Shown here piece after piece: positions 1-12,096 of a stretch of 64,000 nucleotides of DNA. The notes under the pieces are model-generated. The model saw only the letters and a program-made list of their open reading frames with translations. It was not told the origin of the DNA and ran no database searches. The position numbers and the translations under genes are program-made. Each line of letters begins with the position of its first letter. Position 1 is the stretch's first letter. This DNA is from Thuidium tamariscinum (Eukaryota > Streptophyta > Bryopsida > Hypnales > Thuidiaceae): positions 15,155,067 through 15,219,066 of the forward strand of contig OX344758.2 in the NCBI GenBank assembly GCA_947034885.2, written 5' to 3'.

Positions 1-413
1 TACCGAAGTCATGATTTCGTACACCCAGCTTCGAAATAAATGCTACTTCAAGCCAACCTAGTTCACAGAGATGAGTTCTTGGTGGGAACAGGGGATGGGC
101 TTAGGTCCATAACGGTTGTAGTGTCCTCAAACTCAAACCGGCATGACTTCTTTAATTTCTGGTTTGACACGGAAACGAGTTTCATTGCAAATCTATCAAT
201 CGAGCTTACTTTGGATACTTCAAGTGCCAAACTCTTTTGGCATCACCATCCTCAATGTTAGAATAATGGTTTCTTGTGAATCATGTAAACACTGTAAGCT
301 TGTAGACCGCCCAGAAACCAGGCTAAGTAACATTATTTATTATTGGTTTGATGCCGAGCTTCGTCATTGCTTCTCTCTTACACTAAAGAAATTGTGATCG
401 CCCGTCATTGCAG

Positions 414-1715
414 TGAGAAATACGAGCCGTCCGTCTCGGCGGCCCTGAAGCTCAACAAGCAACTGGTTGAGCTTCTGTGCGAGGGGCTCCCCGCAGCTGA
501 TGGAGCTCACATCCTGAGCTACTTCCCGGAGCCTTGTGAGGGCTCGGTGAGGTTGAATTTCTACCCGAAGTCGACGACGGTGGGGCTACCTCCGCACACG
601 GACATGGGAGCAGTGGCCTTGCTGCACCAGTCGGACCAGAGAGGGGGATTGCAGGTGAAGAAAGACGGAGAGTGGGTGACTGTGCAAGCGAGGAGCGATG
701 CGCTTGTGGTCATGATGGGAACAGCTTTCCAGGTACGAATGGATCGTTCTTGGGATCGATGCCTTTGACTTAAGGTAGGTACACCCAAAAGCGCCACTTA
801 TTCATACTGAGCCTAGTTCCTGCTCTTAATTAGTTGAAATTTTTATGTAGTCTTCTTGGCAAGTGAAAGCATGTTCCAATACACCAAAGAACACAGGATT
901 TGGATACCGTATGCAAAAGTTATTAACAGTCAAAGTCTGTTTCTGAAAGCGCCATCTACAGTTTGTGAAGATGACTGATTTCGGAAATGTATGTGCACTG
1001 TAGATGGCGCTTTTAGGAACAGAGCGCTTTTGGGTGTACCCACCTTAGAATTCATGCAATTGTCACCACCGATTCGAAACCAATTCAATGTTAGGGCGGA
1101 TTTCAGCAAAACTATTGGTGCAGTTTCTGTTGCCTGACTGAAATCTCAAATCGATTCCAATCCAATCCTAGTTGTTTTAGAGCTTAGGGCGTTTGAGCAT
1201 CAACATTCTAGCGTCGTGTAAACCATGCCAAGGATTAGGGTTTAGCAGGATAGAGTGAGTGCTTCACTTCCTAGCAGTGGTGTACAGACTCATCACAATT
1301 GTAACCATATGGAAGCTCATTTCGTACACACATTAGTAGGACAAATCCCAGTGTCCACCTAAATCCACACCCGACCTTACAAAAAAAAACCCGCTTGTGG
1401 GTCTCATTGTAAGCAACGATTAAGAAATTAGCAAACTCATTCGCCTGTCGTGGTGACTGCCAGATCTTCACGAACGGCGACTACAAAGCTTGTGAGCACC
1501 GAGCCATTCGGGAGGACGGCAACGAAAGAGTATCCTTGGTGTACTTTCTGTATCCCGACGCCTCGCTACCCATGGCTCCTGCGCCTTCCTTCCTCGAAGC
1601 GCACAAGCAGCGTCTCCGCTACAAGCCGATCACGATTCCAGACCTTTGGATTGCGCGAGATGCCACCCCCAAGGACCCGGACCCGCTCCACTGCATTGCA
1701 ATTGAGGCGCCGTGA
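414..1715 (+). CDS. 2-oxoglutarate/Fe(II)-dependent dioxygenase, 5'-partial
   Basis: Two exons are readable: 414-732 and 1464-1715 (stop TGA 1713-1715), joined in phase 0 across a GT-AG intron. Exon one contains HTDMGAVALLHQ, giving the HxD half of the iron-binding triad. Exon two contains YKACEHRAI, giving the distal histidine, then ERVSLVYFL, giving the RxS motif that binds the 2-oxoglutarate carboxylate. These define the double-stranded beta-helix core of plant 2-ODDs, soluble oxidases of hormones and specialised metabolites. The substrate cannot be told. Exon 414 starts after an acceptor (CATTGCAG), so the N-terminal part lies in exons upstream, probably outside the window. The coding sequence is clearly more GC-rich than its surroundings. 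The intron carries a MITE at 771-1047. The gene looks intact as far as it is seen. Confidence 0.88.
771..1047. mobile_element. Tc1/mariner-like MITE, family A, copy 1
   Basis: The element is bounded by TA on both sides and has terminal inverted repeats beginning AGGTAGGTACACCC and ending GGGTGTACCCACCT. A subterminal GATGGCGCTTT motif is also present. It lies wholly inside the dioxygenase intron. The same element recurs at 16483-16758 and at 56090-56365 (opposite orientation). TA target duplication and about 275 bp length fit a non-autonomous Tc1/mariner (Stowaway-like) element. No transposase is present. Confidence 0.85.
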
Positions 1716-3996
1716 GCAGAACTCTTGGCACTGAACTGGGTCTTCCTCTGTCGTTGCCATGCTTCAAAGAGCAAGCAGAAACAATTAATAAATAACTGAT
1801 TTGTGCATTAATTTCTTAGGTCTTAGATACAAAAATATGGACAATTCATTCCGTATTTGTATTTGTATTTGTATCCATGTATTGTATTAGTATATGTACT
1901 CATACGCATATCTATATTCAGCATCTGTATCTGTACTCATATTTGTATTGGTATCTAATATTGGTATCCATATCTATACTCATACTTGTATCCAATATCC
2001 ATATCTATATTTAGTATTCCCTACATATTTATATATGATATTATACCTATATCTAATATTCATATATGGTATTGTATCCATATCCGTATTTAGATTAAAT
2101 CCCACAAAAGCAATGGCTTGTGATTTTTTGGGAAATCAACAGTGATTTTAAGGGTAAGCAATTTTTTTTTTTAAAAATCAACGGCTTATAAATTTTTTGA
2201 AAAAAAATGGGGGGCTAATTAATTGACAAGGGGTGTGCAACCACTCTTCAAGAATGTCACACTCTTAACCACTCTTCTTCTAAACTGCACAGGTTTTTTT
2301 TAAAGCAATTAAATGTCCAACTTCCTAAAAAAGAATGGGCAGAAAAATGAGGGTGAATATGTTAAGAAAATGCTAGTTGTAATCAAAGCCCTCTACACCG
2401 TTGCCAAAATACTTCTAAAACCTCATTTCATCCGTCATGCAAAGCCAATATATACAAAAATTGCATACAAAAATACATATTCAAAATTGTATACTCCAAA
2501 TTGGCCTCCTTCAATTAAAGCCTTCCAAATTAAAACCCTCCAAATTATAGAGCCAAACAACTTAAAACCTTCTTGAAAGGAAGGCTAAGGGCAAAACACC
2601 CATTCCCGTGCCTATTCCTTGCAATGGACAATAGATTCACCTAAATGTGTTTGGTAGAGTTCCCTTAATGTGTTTGCCATGTGTGTGATTGTAATTTGCT
2701 GATACAATTGAAGGACACATAGGAAAATCTGGTTGGTTGAGTGCTAATTTTCACAGGGTTCAGTTCGGGGGGCACCTATAGGATGGTTTCACAGGTCTAG
2801 GGAGCCAACACTTTGAAAATTTGTAGAAATTACATACTGTAGCCGAAAAATCTATTTTTTTTAATATTCATGATTTTCACTTGCTAATACTAGAAAAATA
2901 TCATTTTTAGAAAATGATGCCTCCAATATGTTGAATTCCTTATTTTGACGGTTTTGGGTGTTTCCACTGGAGATAACCATTTGTTCGAAAAACCAAAACC
3001 AAAACCTGACACCGCATCACTTACAGAACAACCGTATCATTGTTATAGCCAATAGTAGTTCCTTTCAACTTGAACAATGCTACCATTGTTATAACACTCA
3101 AATGTGTACATCATATTTTATATCTTGGTGTAGCTTTAAGTTTGTAACAATGGATTTTTTAATATACTAAGGTTTTAGGTGTATGTAGAAGTTGAAAACA
3201 GTGAAACTCAAGCAAAAATGTTTATTTGAATTGTTTTGGTACTCAGAACTTGCATACCAAGTTTACATTAATGGCAAAGAGCTTGGTAGGTTGGAATTGA
3301 AACTATTGCTTCAGGATGTGGTCGAGAGTTTTGGCCTCTCAAAGCTGAGGTCCTCCCCATCTCTGAGTAATGAAGATGAGCAGCGCTTCCCATGTAGAGG
3401 TGCTGGTATATTTCATTTCCTCATCTTCGGTTCAAAATTTCTAGATTTGTATGTTTTACTTTAAAATGTGTTAAAAGTCATTTCATAAGACTAACATATT
3501 GAGGAGTCTACACGGGCGGCATTAGGAACTTCAAGGTATGTGAATATGGTGCATTGAGATGCAATCAAGTATATTTGGTGCCAACCCCTACACCAACTGA
3601 GTATCAAGAAAATGACACCTATATTGTCAAAATGTAGCCTTTGGTGTCAAAATAGCATCAAAATAGTGTGACCCAACTTTTCTGATGGGGTACTTCTACT
3701 ACCCCTTAGATGAGCTTTGTCTACTTCGAGAAGTAAAGTAGACAATCCTATTACCACCCTGATTTGCAATCTAAATATCTTGGGGCCAACTACAAGAGGG
3801 GCACATATTTTTCATATAAGTGTGTACTTATTCTGCAAATCAAACCCATGTGGAATTTTTTTTTTCCAAATAAAATTGTAAATTCTTTAAATTTTGAAGT
3901 GGTTTAGCTTGAAATTACAAAGCCACTTATAGAGTAGAGCCGTCATGAATGTCCCTTCAACAATCCATAAACACCCTTCCATGTACCTATTGGCAC
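1716..3996. other. Intergenic region, no gene seen
   Basis: AT-rich sequence after the dioxygenase stop. It holds the degenerate TATCCATATC tract (separate entry). Around 2300-2580 there is an ORF-like but low-complexity stretch with no recognisable domain. Near 3730-3775 a segment with GGTGGTAATAGG read on the minus strand is shared with about 55585-55615, so a diverged dispersed repeat is present there. No RNA gene was recognised. Confidence 0.5.
1850..2100. repeat. Degenerate TATCCATATC-type tandem tract, copy 1
   Basis: Imperfect tandem units of about 6-12 bases such as GTATCCATATC, GTATTGGTATC and CATATCTATA run for roughly 240 bp. They are followed by AGATTAAATC and, further on, TTGTGATTTTTTGGGAAATC. 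A matching tract with the same downstream flank is at 51618-51860. The pair therefore looks like two copies of one dispersed element carrying an internal tandem array, rather than two independent microsatellites. Confidence 0.65.
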
Positions 3997-4929
3997 TTAA
4001 CCCCTAAAGGACCAAAGTGCCTTTTTTGGCAACATAGCAATTTTAGGCAAGTACGTGTAACTAGAGATTTTCATGTTTTGGAAACAAACTTTAAAAGAAG
4101 GTGTGGACGAGGAGTATCTTCAAAGCCCAATAATTTTCATGACTTTTGACTACATGGTTGAAAAGTTATCACATGACATGTTGTTTGTTTCTCAACTCGG
4201 GCAGTTCGGGCAGATAAAAAAATCACTTTTTTTGGAAATAAAAATTTAAAAATGGTTTTATAGAGTTATATGTATGTGTGGAAAGCTTTAAACCATTCCA
4301 TTTGGATTAATGAGTCAAAAGTTATAAAGAATTTTAGTTTTCGGGTAGTTATGGATTCTTTACACTAAAAAAAACTTTGAGGTCCTTTATTTTACTCAAT
4401 TTTCAATATTTTTGAAAAAAAATTAAAAAATTGGGTGTAGATTGCTTATTATAACATTTGAACCATTGGGTTTGGCATTTTTCAATTCAACAAATAAATT
4501 GTTAACATTTTAGTATTTTGAATCATTCTCTACTTCTTTCTACTTACTATTTTTTTTGTACATGTTGTATAATTCCAAATGATTTGAAAATTTTCAAGCA
4601 TGTATCCAACTTGAATTGAAGAATGAATCCAAAGATTAACAACCATTTTGAAAAAAATCTCATACAAATGTGGCCTTCAGAATTGCAGCTGCCTGGATTT
4701 TCGTAGTGGTAAAAAAAGGACTTTTGCAACTTCAAACACTAATATCTTGCAATCTACATGGCGAAAATTTCTGAAATTTTTTCTACATTGTCTTAAACTA
4801 GTGCACCAAAAGATCCTACAGTGACATTATTCCAAAAATGTTTTTTATCTAAAATTTGGTAGTTGTCCTAGAAATTACAATTTGGGAATAGTTTTGGTGA
4901 AAACATAGTCAAAAACCTTTAGGGGTTAA
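3997..4929. mobile_element. piggyBac-like MITE, TTAA-flanked, 933 bp
   Basis: The element begins TTAACCCCTAAAGG and ends with the exact inverse CCTTTAGGGGTTAA. The outer TTAA on both sides fits a TTAA target duplication, and the CCC start fits piggyBac-type termini. The interior is AT-rich and non-coding. Its sequence (TTTTTTGGCAACATAG near the left end, ACATAGTCAAAAA near the right) is related to copies at 8551-9307 and 50475-50998. Confidence 0.75.
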
Positions 4930-6178
4930 GTACTTACCAACAAAGGATTGACACATTATCCCTCTAGACATGAATGCACTGATTTTATTTAGAAAAATTA
5001 TTGAATATGGATGTTTTTTAGACAAAATTAGGATTAAAATTAAAATAATAGAATTAGGTAATGAATGGTAAATTGGACTAGTGTACCTTATTTGAGATGC
5101 AAATTTTGTTAAGTACCTAAACATAGATGCCCATTTTGTTGTAGGTGTCACAAATGACTTTTGACTCCTTTCAACCTAGCTTTCAACTCCTGGAATTACA
5201 TCATTGTGTAGAAGGGTGAGTACAAAAATCACTTGCATTATTTGTTGTTGCATTTTGTCTATTCTAGTGGAAAAACTAGAGGTGTGGGCCCTAAGAATCT
5301 CCTTCAAAAATATAATTATATTGAAAATAGTTGGATTTCTTATAAAGATTATTATTTTTAATTAGTAGTCTTTATCTCTAAAACATTGAAAAGAGCTATA
5401 TATACAAGAATCAATAGTAAAAAAATCCCTATTTAACTAATTATTTAGTCCAGAATTAATATCCAAATGTAGATTCCATCTACCAATTTGAGGTAAAATC
5501 TAGGACATATATGGGTGTATCAACTACTTGTTGACATAGATTTTTGTCTATAAATCGTGAATAAGTCCATAATTAGTTAAATAGGGGTTAAAAAAATTAG
5601 AATGCAAATCAACAAAGAAGTGTTGATTTTTATTTTGTTGATTTGGTCACATTGATCATTAATAAAAATCAACTCAAAAGTACTTAATTTTTTTGTTGGT
5701 TTCATCAAATCTAAAAATTTGAAATTTACAAAATTTATAAAGCTTTTCAAATTCTTTTTCATTGCCGAAAATATCTTGGGAGCAAAATAGAATTCAACCT
5801 TTGTCTAAAATTTGTTTGGGAATTATAGGCAACTATTCAAAGACACCTACTAAGAGTGAATCCAAGATCAAATGCCCACTAATACTACACCTTTACCACC
5901 ATACTACTGTTCACCTTCAATACACTAACCTATGAAGATTTCAATACTTATCCATTTACTACTTATATTCTTTAGATTTAGCACACTTTGGAGGTCATTT
6001 TGACATAGCAAATTTTTTTTTTCGAAAATCTTTGAATCATGAAAAGTTGGAGAGTCAAGATAACTTTCATTTCAAAAAATTTATTTTGATTAGACTTTGA
6101 GCCTCTGCTCAAAAGTTGTAAATAAAATTTAGAGTAGATGTTTGAAAATGTCAAAAAAAATTTTCTTCCAACCTCTGT
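4930..6178. other. AT-rich intergenic stretch, no gene seen
   Basis: Low-complexity AT-rich sequence. Repeated GTTGATTT/AAATCAAC words occur near 5600-5700 and recur near 7830-7990 and 8330-8430. No coding or RNA feature is supported. Confidence 0.4.
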
Positions 6179-6988
6179 TTAACCCCTAAATGCCCAAGCC
6201 TTTTCAAGTGTGTTTTGACTATGGAAAAAGTGCATGAGCTTGTAGTCATCCCTAGTGATGCAAATTGATTTTTTTCTAAATCTAACCGCAAAGATTTTTT
6301 AAGAGCTTGTTTACTAGTAAGTACACAAATTTTGAGTACAAAATTGCATAGCAGTTGTGAGATTATAACAAGAGAGGAGTACATTTTCTATATTTAGTAT
6401 ATTGCCTTTTCCCACAATGTTTCCCAAATTTGTATATAAATTTTTTGGGGGATTGGAGGTGACATAAACAACTACAAAGAGTGTTAGCACACTAAAATGC
6501 ATTTCTAAAAAGCTTAATTTCACATGAAAAGCTATTAAATTAATTACACAATCCACCTTGCAATTGTTGAAATGCAATTATTTTTTCTGAGTAGAAATTG
6601 AAAATAACTCCAAATCAATAGTTGTGTTTTTAAATTTTCAGTCGTGAATATCATGAAAACACTTTCCTCTTTCTATTGGAACCATTCTCAAAGCAAATGG
6701 ATATGTACAATTTCTTGGATCTCAAATCAAGTGAAATTGCATAAAACTAGGAAATGAAGTAAAATTGGCTAGCTTTACACTTCACTTATGGTACATATAT
6801 GCTTTTGAAGACCTCTCAATAATCAAATATGTACTTTTTACAAAGAAAAATGAAAGTCTTCAATAGTTAACCTTTAAAACTGCGTGAATTTTTTTTTGAA
6901 ACAGTCAAAGGAATTTAATTGCCCATTCAGAAATGGGCTTGAAATTTCAGATCGACCATATATGGTCGATTGGGCAGTTAGGGGTTAA
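6179..6988. mobile_element. piggyBac-like MITE, TTAA-flanked, 810 bp
   Basis: The left end is TTAACCCCTAAATGCCCAA. The right end, read inward, is TTAACCCCTAACTGCCCAA, so 18 of 19 terminal bases match. TTAA is at both edges. The interior is non-coding and differs from the 3997-4929 element, so this is a second family with similar tips. Confidence 0.75.
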
Positions 6989-8550
6989 ACTTTGTCCATA
7001 ACTTTTTGAGTAGAGGTTCAAAATCTAAAATGTACCTTTGCAAATGAAATTGAACTTGATTCCCCAACTATTCTTAGTTCAGAGTTTTTTGAAAAACATT
7101 ATTCTACTTTGTCCAAATAACTGCCAACGTTTGTTGAATTAAAAAATCATAAAATCATAAATGATTAAGTTGAAAAAATTATTCTCATTGTAATAGAACT
7201 TCAATCTTGTTGTTTTAATTTAAACATTGCTAAAATAAAAAAATATCATTTCATGTACTTATAGGTTAAAATTGTATGCTTGTATGTATATCAAATTTGG
7301 GGATTATGTTAATAATCTAGTTGAGAGTACGTATGAAGAATTTTTGAATAATTAATTGAATCTATTTGTCATGGTTATCCAAATTGCTTATAACTAAAAA
7401 AAAAGACCTTTTTAGACGATCACAACTTGAATTAATTGGGTTGAAATTTTTTGGGCATCAAACTTGAAGTGAAATACAACTTTGGTGAAAATTTTACAAA
7501 AGATGTATCTCACAAATATTGCCCCCCAAAAGACCTATCCCAAAGTTGAAAATAGCTTGAAATCATGCCAAAAGATTTTAATCGTTCATTAATTAGTCAA
7601 CATCAAATGTGCCAACCTTGTTCTACTACTACATTATAAGAGCATTCCAAAATATTTTAAAATTACTATGAATGTGCTAAGTAGAATTCAAAGATTCCAA
7701 AAAATTATAATAGATTTCAAAAGATGCTATAAACTTTTGTAAGATTCCATTATACTCACAAGATTCCATTAAATTTTAAAAAGATTTTAAAAAATCACAA
7801 AAGATTTTAAGAAGATTTCAAAAACAACAAAATTTTATTGATTTGGTCATTGTACTATTCCAATCAACAAAAAACAAGCAGCTTATTTGTTGATTTTTAC
7901 AAATAGTCATTGCAATGCCCCAAACAAAAAACAAAAAACAAAAAAACTCAAAGTAGTTGATTTTTTGTTGATTTGGGTATTGTTTTCTACTAGGACAATC
8001 ATCTAAAACTTGATGAAGAATTGTATTTCTACATCCATCCATCTTTTGGACAAAAAAACACTTTTCAATCATATATATATACTTTTTCATCCAAATTTGA
8101 TGATTTCATCTTTATTTTGAATAGAAATAAAAATATTAAGCAATAAAAGATTAATTGTATTTGGCAAGAAGTAGAAATTTATTTTGAAATGGTACAATCT
8201 AACATCATGGTGCAAAAAAAGGGGTGATTGTCACTAGAAGAGTTCTTGTCTAATGGGATATATATATCATTACAAAATGTCCATTGTCATATATCGTTGA
8301 GACTACTAGAAAACTTCATTTATTTTTTAATTGGTCATATTGATTTGGTTAATTCCTCTATTGATTTGAACAATAATTTGTTGATTTGAATATAAATCAA
8401 TAAAAAAGTGAACCAAATCAATACAATCAAATCAACCTAATAAACTAAATTTCTATTTTGATCAAAATTAATTTTTGAAATACAAAAGATATCTTTTAAT
8501 CATTATAGACATGTCCCTGTAAACAATATTTCTACTAGACTGTAGGCAAT
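6989..8550. other. AT-rich intergenic stretch, no gene seen
   Basis: No supported gene. From about 7680 to 7820 there are many near-repeats of AAGATTTTAA and AAGATTCCATTA, a degenerate short tandem pattern. The following block to 8430 is rich in GTTGATTTG words on both strands. Confidence 0.4.
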
Positions 8551-9307
8551 TCAACCCCTAAAGCCTGAGCTGCATTTTTTGGCAACATAGTGATTTTGGG
8601 CAATTTACTACGAATGGAGTTTTTATTTTTATTTTTTTGAAATTTTGATACAACATGTATCAAGGATTAGCTTCAAGGCCCAACAATTTTTATAACTTTT
8701 GATTACACAGTTAAGAGGTTATGGCATGATATGTTGTTTTGTTTGAACATCGGGCATCCCAGACATCAAAAGAAACTTCTTTAACGAAAACTTGTTTTTA
8801 AAAGTGAAATTTCAAATTGATTCTTTAGGTTTATGAAAACATGGGAAGCTTTGAATCATTCCATTTGGATTAAGGAGTCAAAAGTTATGAGGAATTTTAG
8901 TTTGCGGGTAGGTATGGAGTCTTTGAAAACCATACCTACTTGCAAACTAAAATTCCTCATAACTTTTGACTCCTTAATCCAAATGGAATGATTCAAAGCT
9001 TCCCATGTTTTTATAAACCTAAAGAATCAATTTGAAATTTCACTTTTAAAAACAAGTTTTCTTTAAAGAAGTTTCTTTTGCTGTCTGGGATGCCCGACGT
9101 TCAAACAAAACAACATATCATGCCATAACCTCTTAATCGTGTAATCAAAAGTTATAAAAATTGTTGGGCCTTGAAGGCGTTGAAGCTAATCCTTTGACAC
9201 ATGTTGTATCAAAATTTAAAAAAAATAAAAATAAAAACTCCATTCGTAGTAAATTGCCCAAAATTGCTATGTTGCCAAAAAATGCAGCTCAGAGCTTTAG
9301 GGGTTAA
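8551..9307. mobile_element. Foldback (palindromic) TTAA-type element, 757 bp
   Basis: Left arm 8551-8917 and right arm 8930-9307 are near-perfect inverted copies around a 12-base centre (8918-8929). The outer ends read TCAACCCCTAAAGC and GCTTTAGGGGTTAA. One edge keeps TTAA and the other has TCAA, probably a point change. Each arm matches the terminal part of the 3997-4929 element, including TTTTTTGGCAACATAG. It therefore looks like a head-to-head derivative of that family. The arms differ by small substitutions and indels. Confidence 0.85.
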
Positions 9308-12096
9308 ATTGCCAAAATGTGTTTTTATGATTCAAAACACTTTAAAAGAATTTCTAATGGTATATTTCAAACTTTAGAGCATTAATTTCAACTATGAAAG
9401 TAAAGAAGCAGCCACTCTAGGTTTAATGAAATAATGAAACTAAAAATTTCAAGATAAAATATATTTTTATATTTTCATTCTAGAAATAGAAAAAATCTTC
9501 AAAGAAACAAAAACAAAAACGTTATTTTCAATCTAAAGTGACATTTAATCATCTGTCTAGTTACAATTCAATAAAAAAGAATTTTACAATCCATAAATTC
9601 TTACAAAGATAGCAAACTTTGAATACATGTGCTAAAATATTGTTTTTAGAAAACCATTTGAATAACAAAAAACATCCTTGTTGATGACTATAGATTCTAA
9701 TTATCAGCTTAAAATTTGCATTTATGGGTACAAAATGTTACTAAAATCCTCTAATGTAGCTACTAGAGTAGCATATTGATATCCAATTGGCTAGGTATTT
9801 TAAAATAATAAATTATTTTTGATAAATGTAAAAAAATTACATGACAAATATAATGGTCTTATACTCTTATATTCTTGTCTCCCATTACTCCAAATTTGGG
9901 ATCTTATAGATATTTAAAACAAAAATTACAGCCTATAAATAAGTAAAATTTTTTTTTACAATAAGTGACCTAAAATATAAACAAGACATGTAGGACCTCA
10001 AGAATCACCTACAAAAAACAACAATGTAAGTTAGAATCTAAACATTGTAAACATTCTAAATAATACCTCTTCAACATAAATATTTAAATTTAGAATCTTT
10101 ACAAGGATTTTGTTTTGTTATACATAGAAAACTTTGAACCATTCCATTTTGATTAACGAGATGAAAGTTGTGTGAATTTTTTGTTTGAGTGTAATTAAAG
10201 ATTTTCTACTTTGAAAAAAACTTTGAAGTCCTTTGTTTAATTCAATTTCCAATATTTTTGGAAAATAAAAAAAGCATACGATTTAGATTGTTTATTACTC
10301 TATACAACATTACAACCTTTAGAATTGAAATTCTTAAATTCCATAACTAAATTCTTAACACTTTAGTATTTGAAATCATTATTTATTTATTTCTACTTAC
10401 TATTTTTTCTAAACATGAATATAACTTCTTCTTTTTTGACACTTTTTACATGTGTTTCCAACTTATTTCTTCAACATATTATGAAGAATTTCAAGTTGTA
10501 GGACCTACACATTTGGAAGTAAAAAGTTTGAAAGATGAAATCTAACCATTTGGGAAGAGTTGAAAATACTTCTTTTAAAAACCCAAACATTATGATTTTG
10601 CAACTGGTAAAGTTTTCTTGTTTATAAGTATTAGGAAGGTGTACCCTAGCAAGTTAACTAAAGAATCCTGTAGATGAATTTGTTAAAAAGTCAATATAGG
10701 TAAAGATTTTAGCCTTAGATTTTAGCCCTGCTTTGAAGACTAGTATCTCGAGACAATTTTCAGCCTCTAAATACGAAAGAACTTTATAGGTTAAGGTGAT
10801 CCTACTTTACATGATACTCAATCTAATATAATATCCTCATCATTCAAGAAATGAAGTTTGGAAAATTATTGTTTGGAGGCCAATAACTATCAATTTAAAA
10901 TGGAATGTGTAGCTTGATTGTAAAAATACTTTAGGGTACTTAACTACTAAAGGAACATTGTCTCTATGGAAACAAAATGGATTTCAAATAGGTTCCTTTA
11001 ATCTCAATTTTGAATAAATCTATTTAAAACTTTTTGAAAAGATAGAAAATTCATTAGCTACATGGGGGCATAGTTTGTTTTTTTCAATTGGAGTCTGGGA
11101 GCAAAAGTTATACCATAGAAAAAATCCAAAATTGAACTTGGCAAGCAACACAAAAAAGTTGCAAAATGTCAAAATCAAATTTTGATTTTTTTTCTTAAAT
11201 AATATTTTTTGTCTAAATGTGAAGTGTTGATTCATTTTATTTGAACTAATAATGAGAAAGTAAAGGACAATCTCATTTTGGGGGCAATCTTGAAACAATA
11301 ACTTCTTATATTCATTTTTTAATGCATTTTCAACAAGTTTTTTAAAAAAATTGTCTTACAAGGCTGAATTTGTTTGTGATAACAATCCCACCACTAGGAT
11401 TATTATTTTTCAATCTCATCTTAGAGATATTAATGATAAACTTTTTTTTCAATTATAGACCTACTTCTACCTAACAATTCTTATAAATTGAACATTAAGT
11501 GTATTTTATTTCTAATTTTATATTAAAAATTCAAGGACTTCTAATTAAATTCTTTAACATAAAATAATTCATATTCAAATTATTCAATATAAATTTTTTT
11601 CTCTAAATGGCAATCAAAGTCATTTAAAATTGCATGCCAATGTTCGAAGAAGCATTGTTTTCCAACTATGAATGCTATTACCTTCTAATATGTACATTCA
11701 AATTTCATACAATTTTATTTACACAATTTCAAACAAGTGAAGTACAAGATCTTCTAGGTAGATTTTAAAAAATAGATTTTCATGCTTCATGGGTGAACTC
11801 AATAGAAACAATAGTTTGGAGTATTTTTTGACAGAAAAATGGCATTGTTACTTTTAGGGTTAAATCAAAACAAGTAAAAGGGTGCACTTGTTTTTTCAAG
11901 CTCTCTGTTCTCAAATGCAAGTTGGCTCAAAAACTAGAATATCTAACCCACAAATTGTCACCACTATTACTTTTTCTTTAGTACCACACTTCAATTCCTC
12001 CCCCCTTATTGACGGAGCACCTACTAAAGGGGGTAATGCTTATTGAATCCACCATTTTTAATCCTTAAGTTTATGTAAAGTAAATTTGAGAATGTA
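9308..12096. other. AT-rich intergenic stretch, no gene seen
   Basis: About 2.8 kb of AT-rich sequence with no open frame of credible composition. Parts of 10120-10400 (CCATTCCATTTTGATTAACG, then AATTTCCAATATTTTTGG) resemble the interior of the 3997-4929 element, so an eroded relative is likely there. Confidence 0.4.

Noticed and set aside
40..397. Possible upstream exon of the dioxygenase
   Set aside because: No match to the N-terminal 2-ODD region could be read and no consistent donor was found; treated as intron.
1450..1734. Plus-strand frame of 94 codons
   Set aside because: It is out of phase with the dioxygenase exon 1464-1715, which carries the YKACEHR and RVS motifs.
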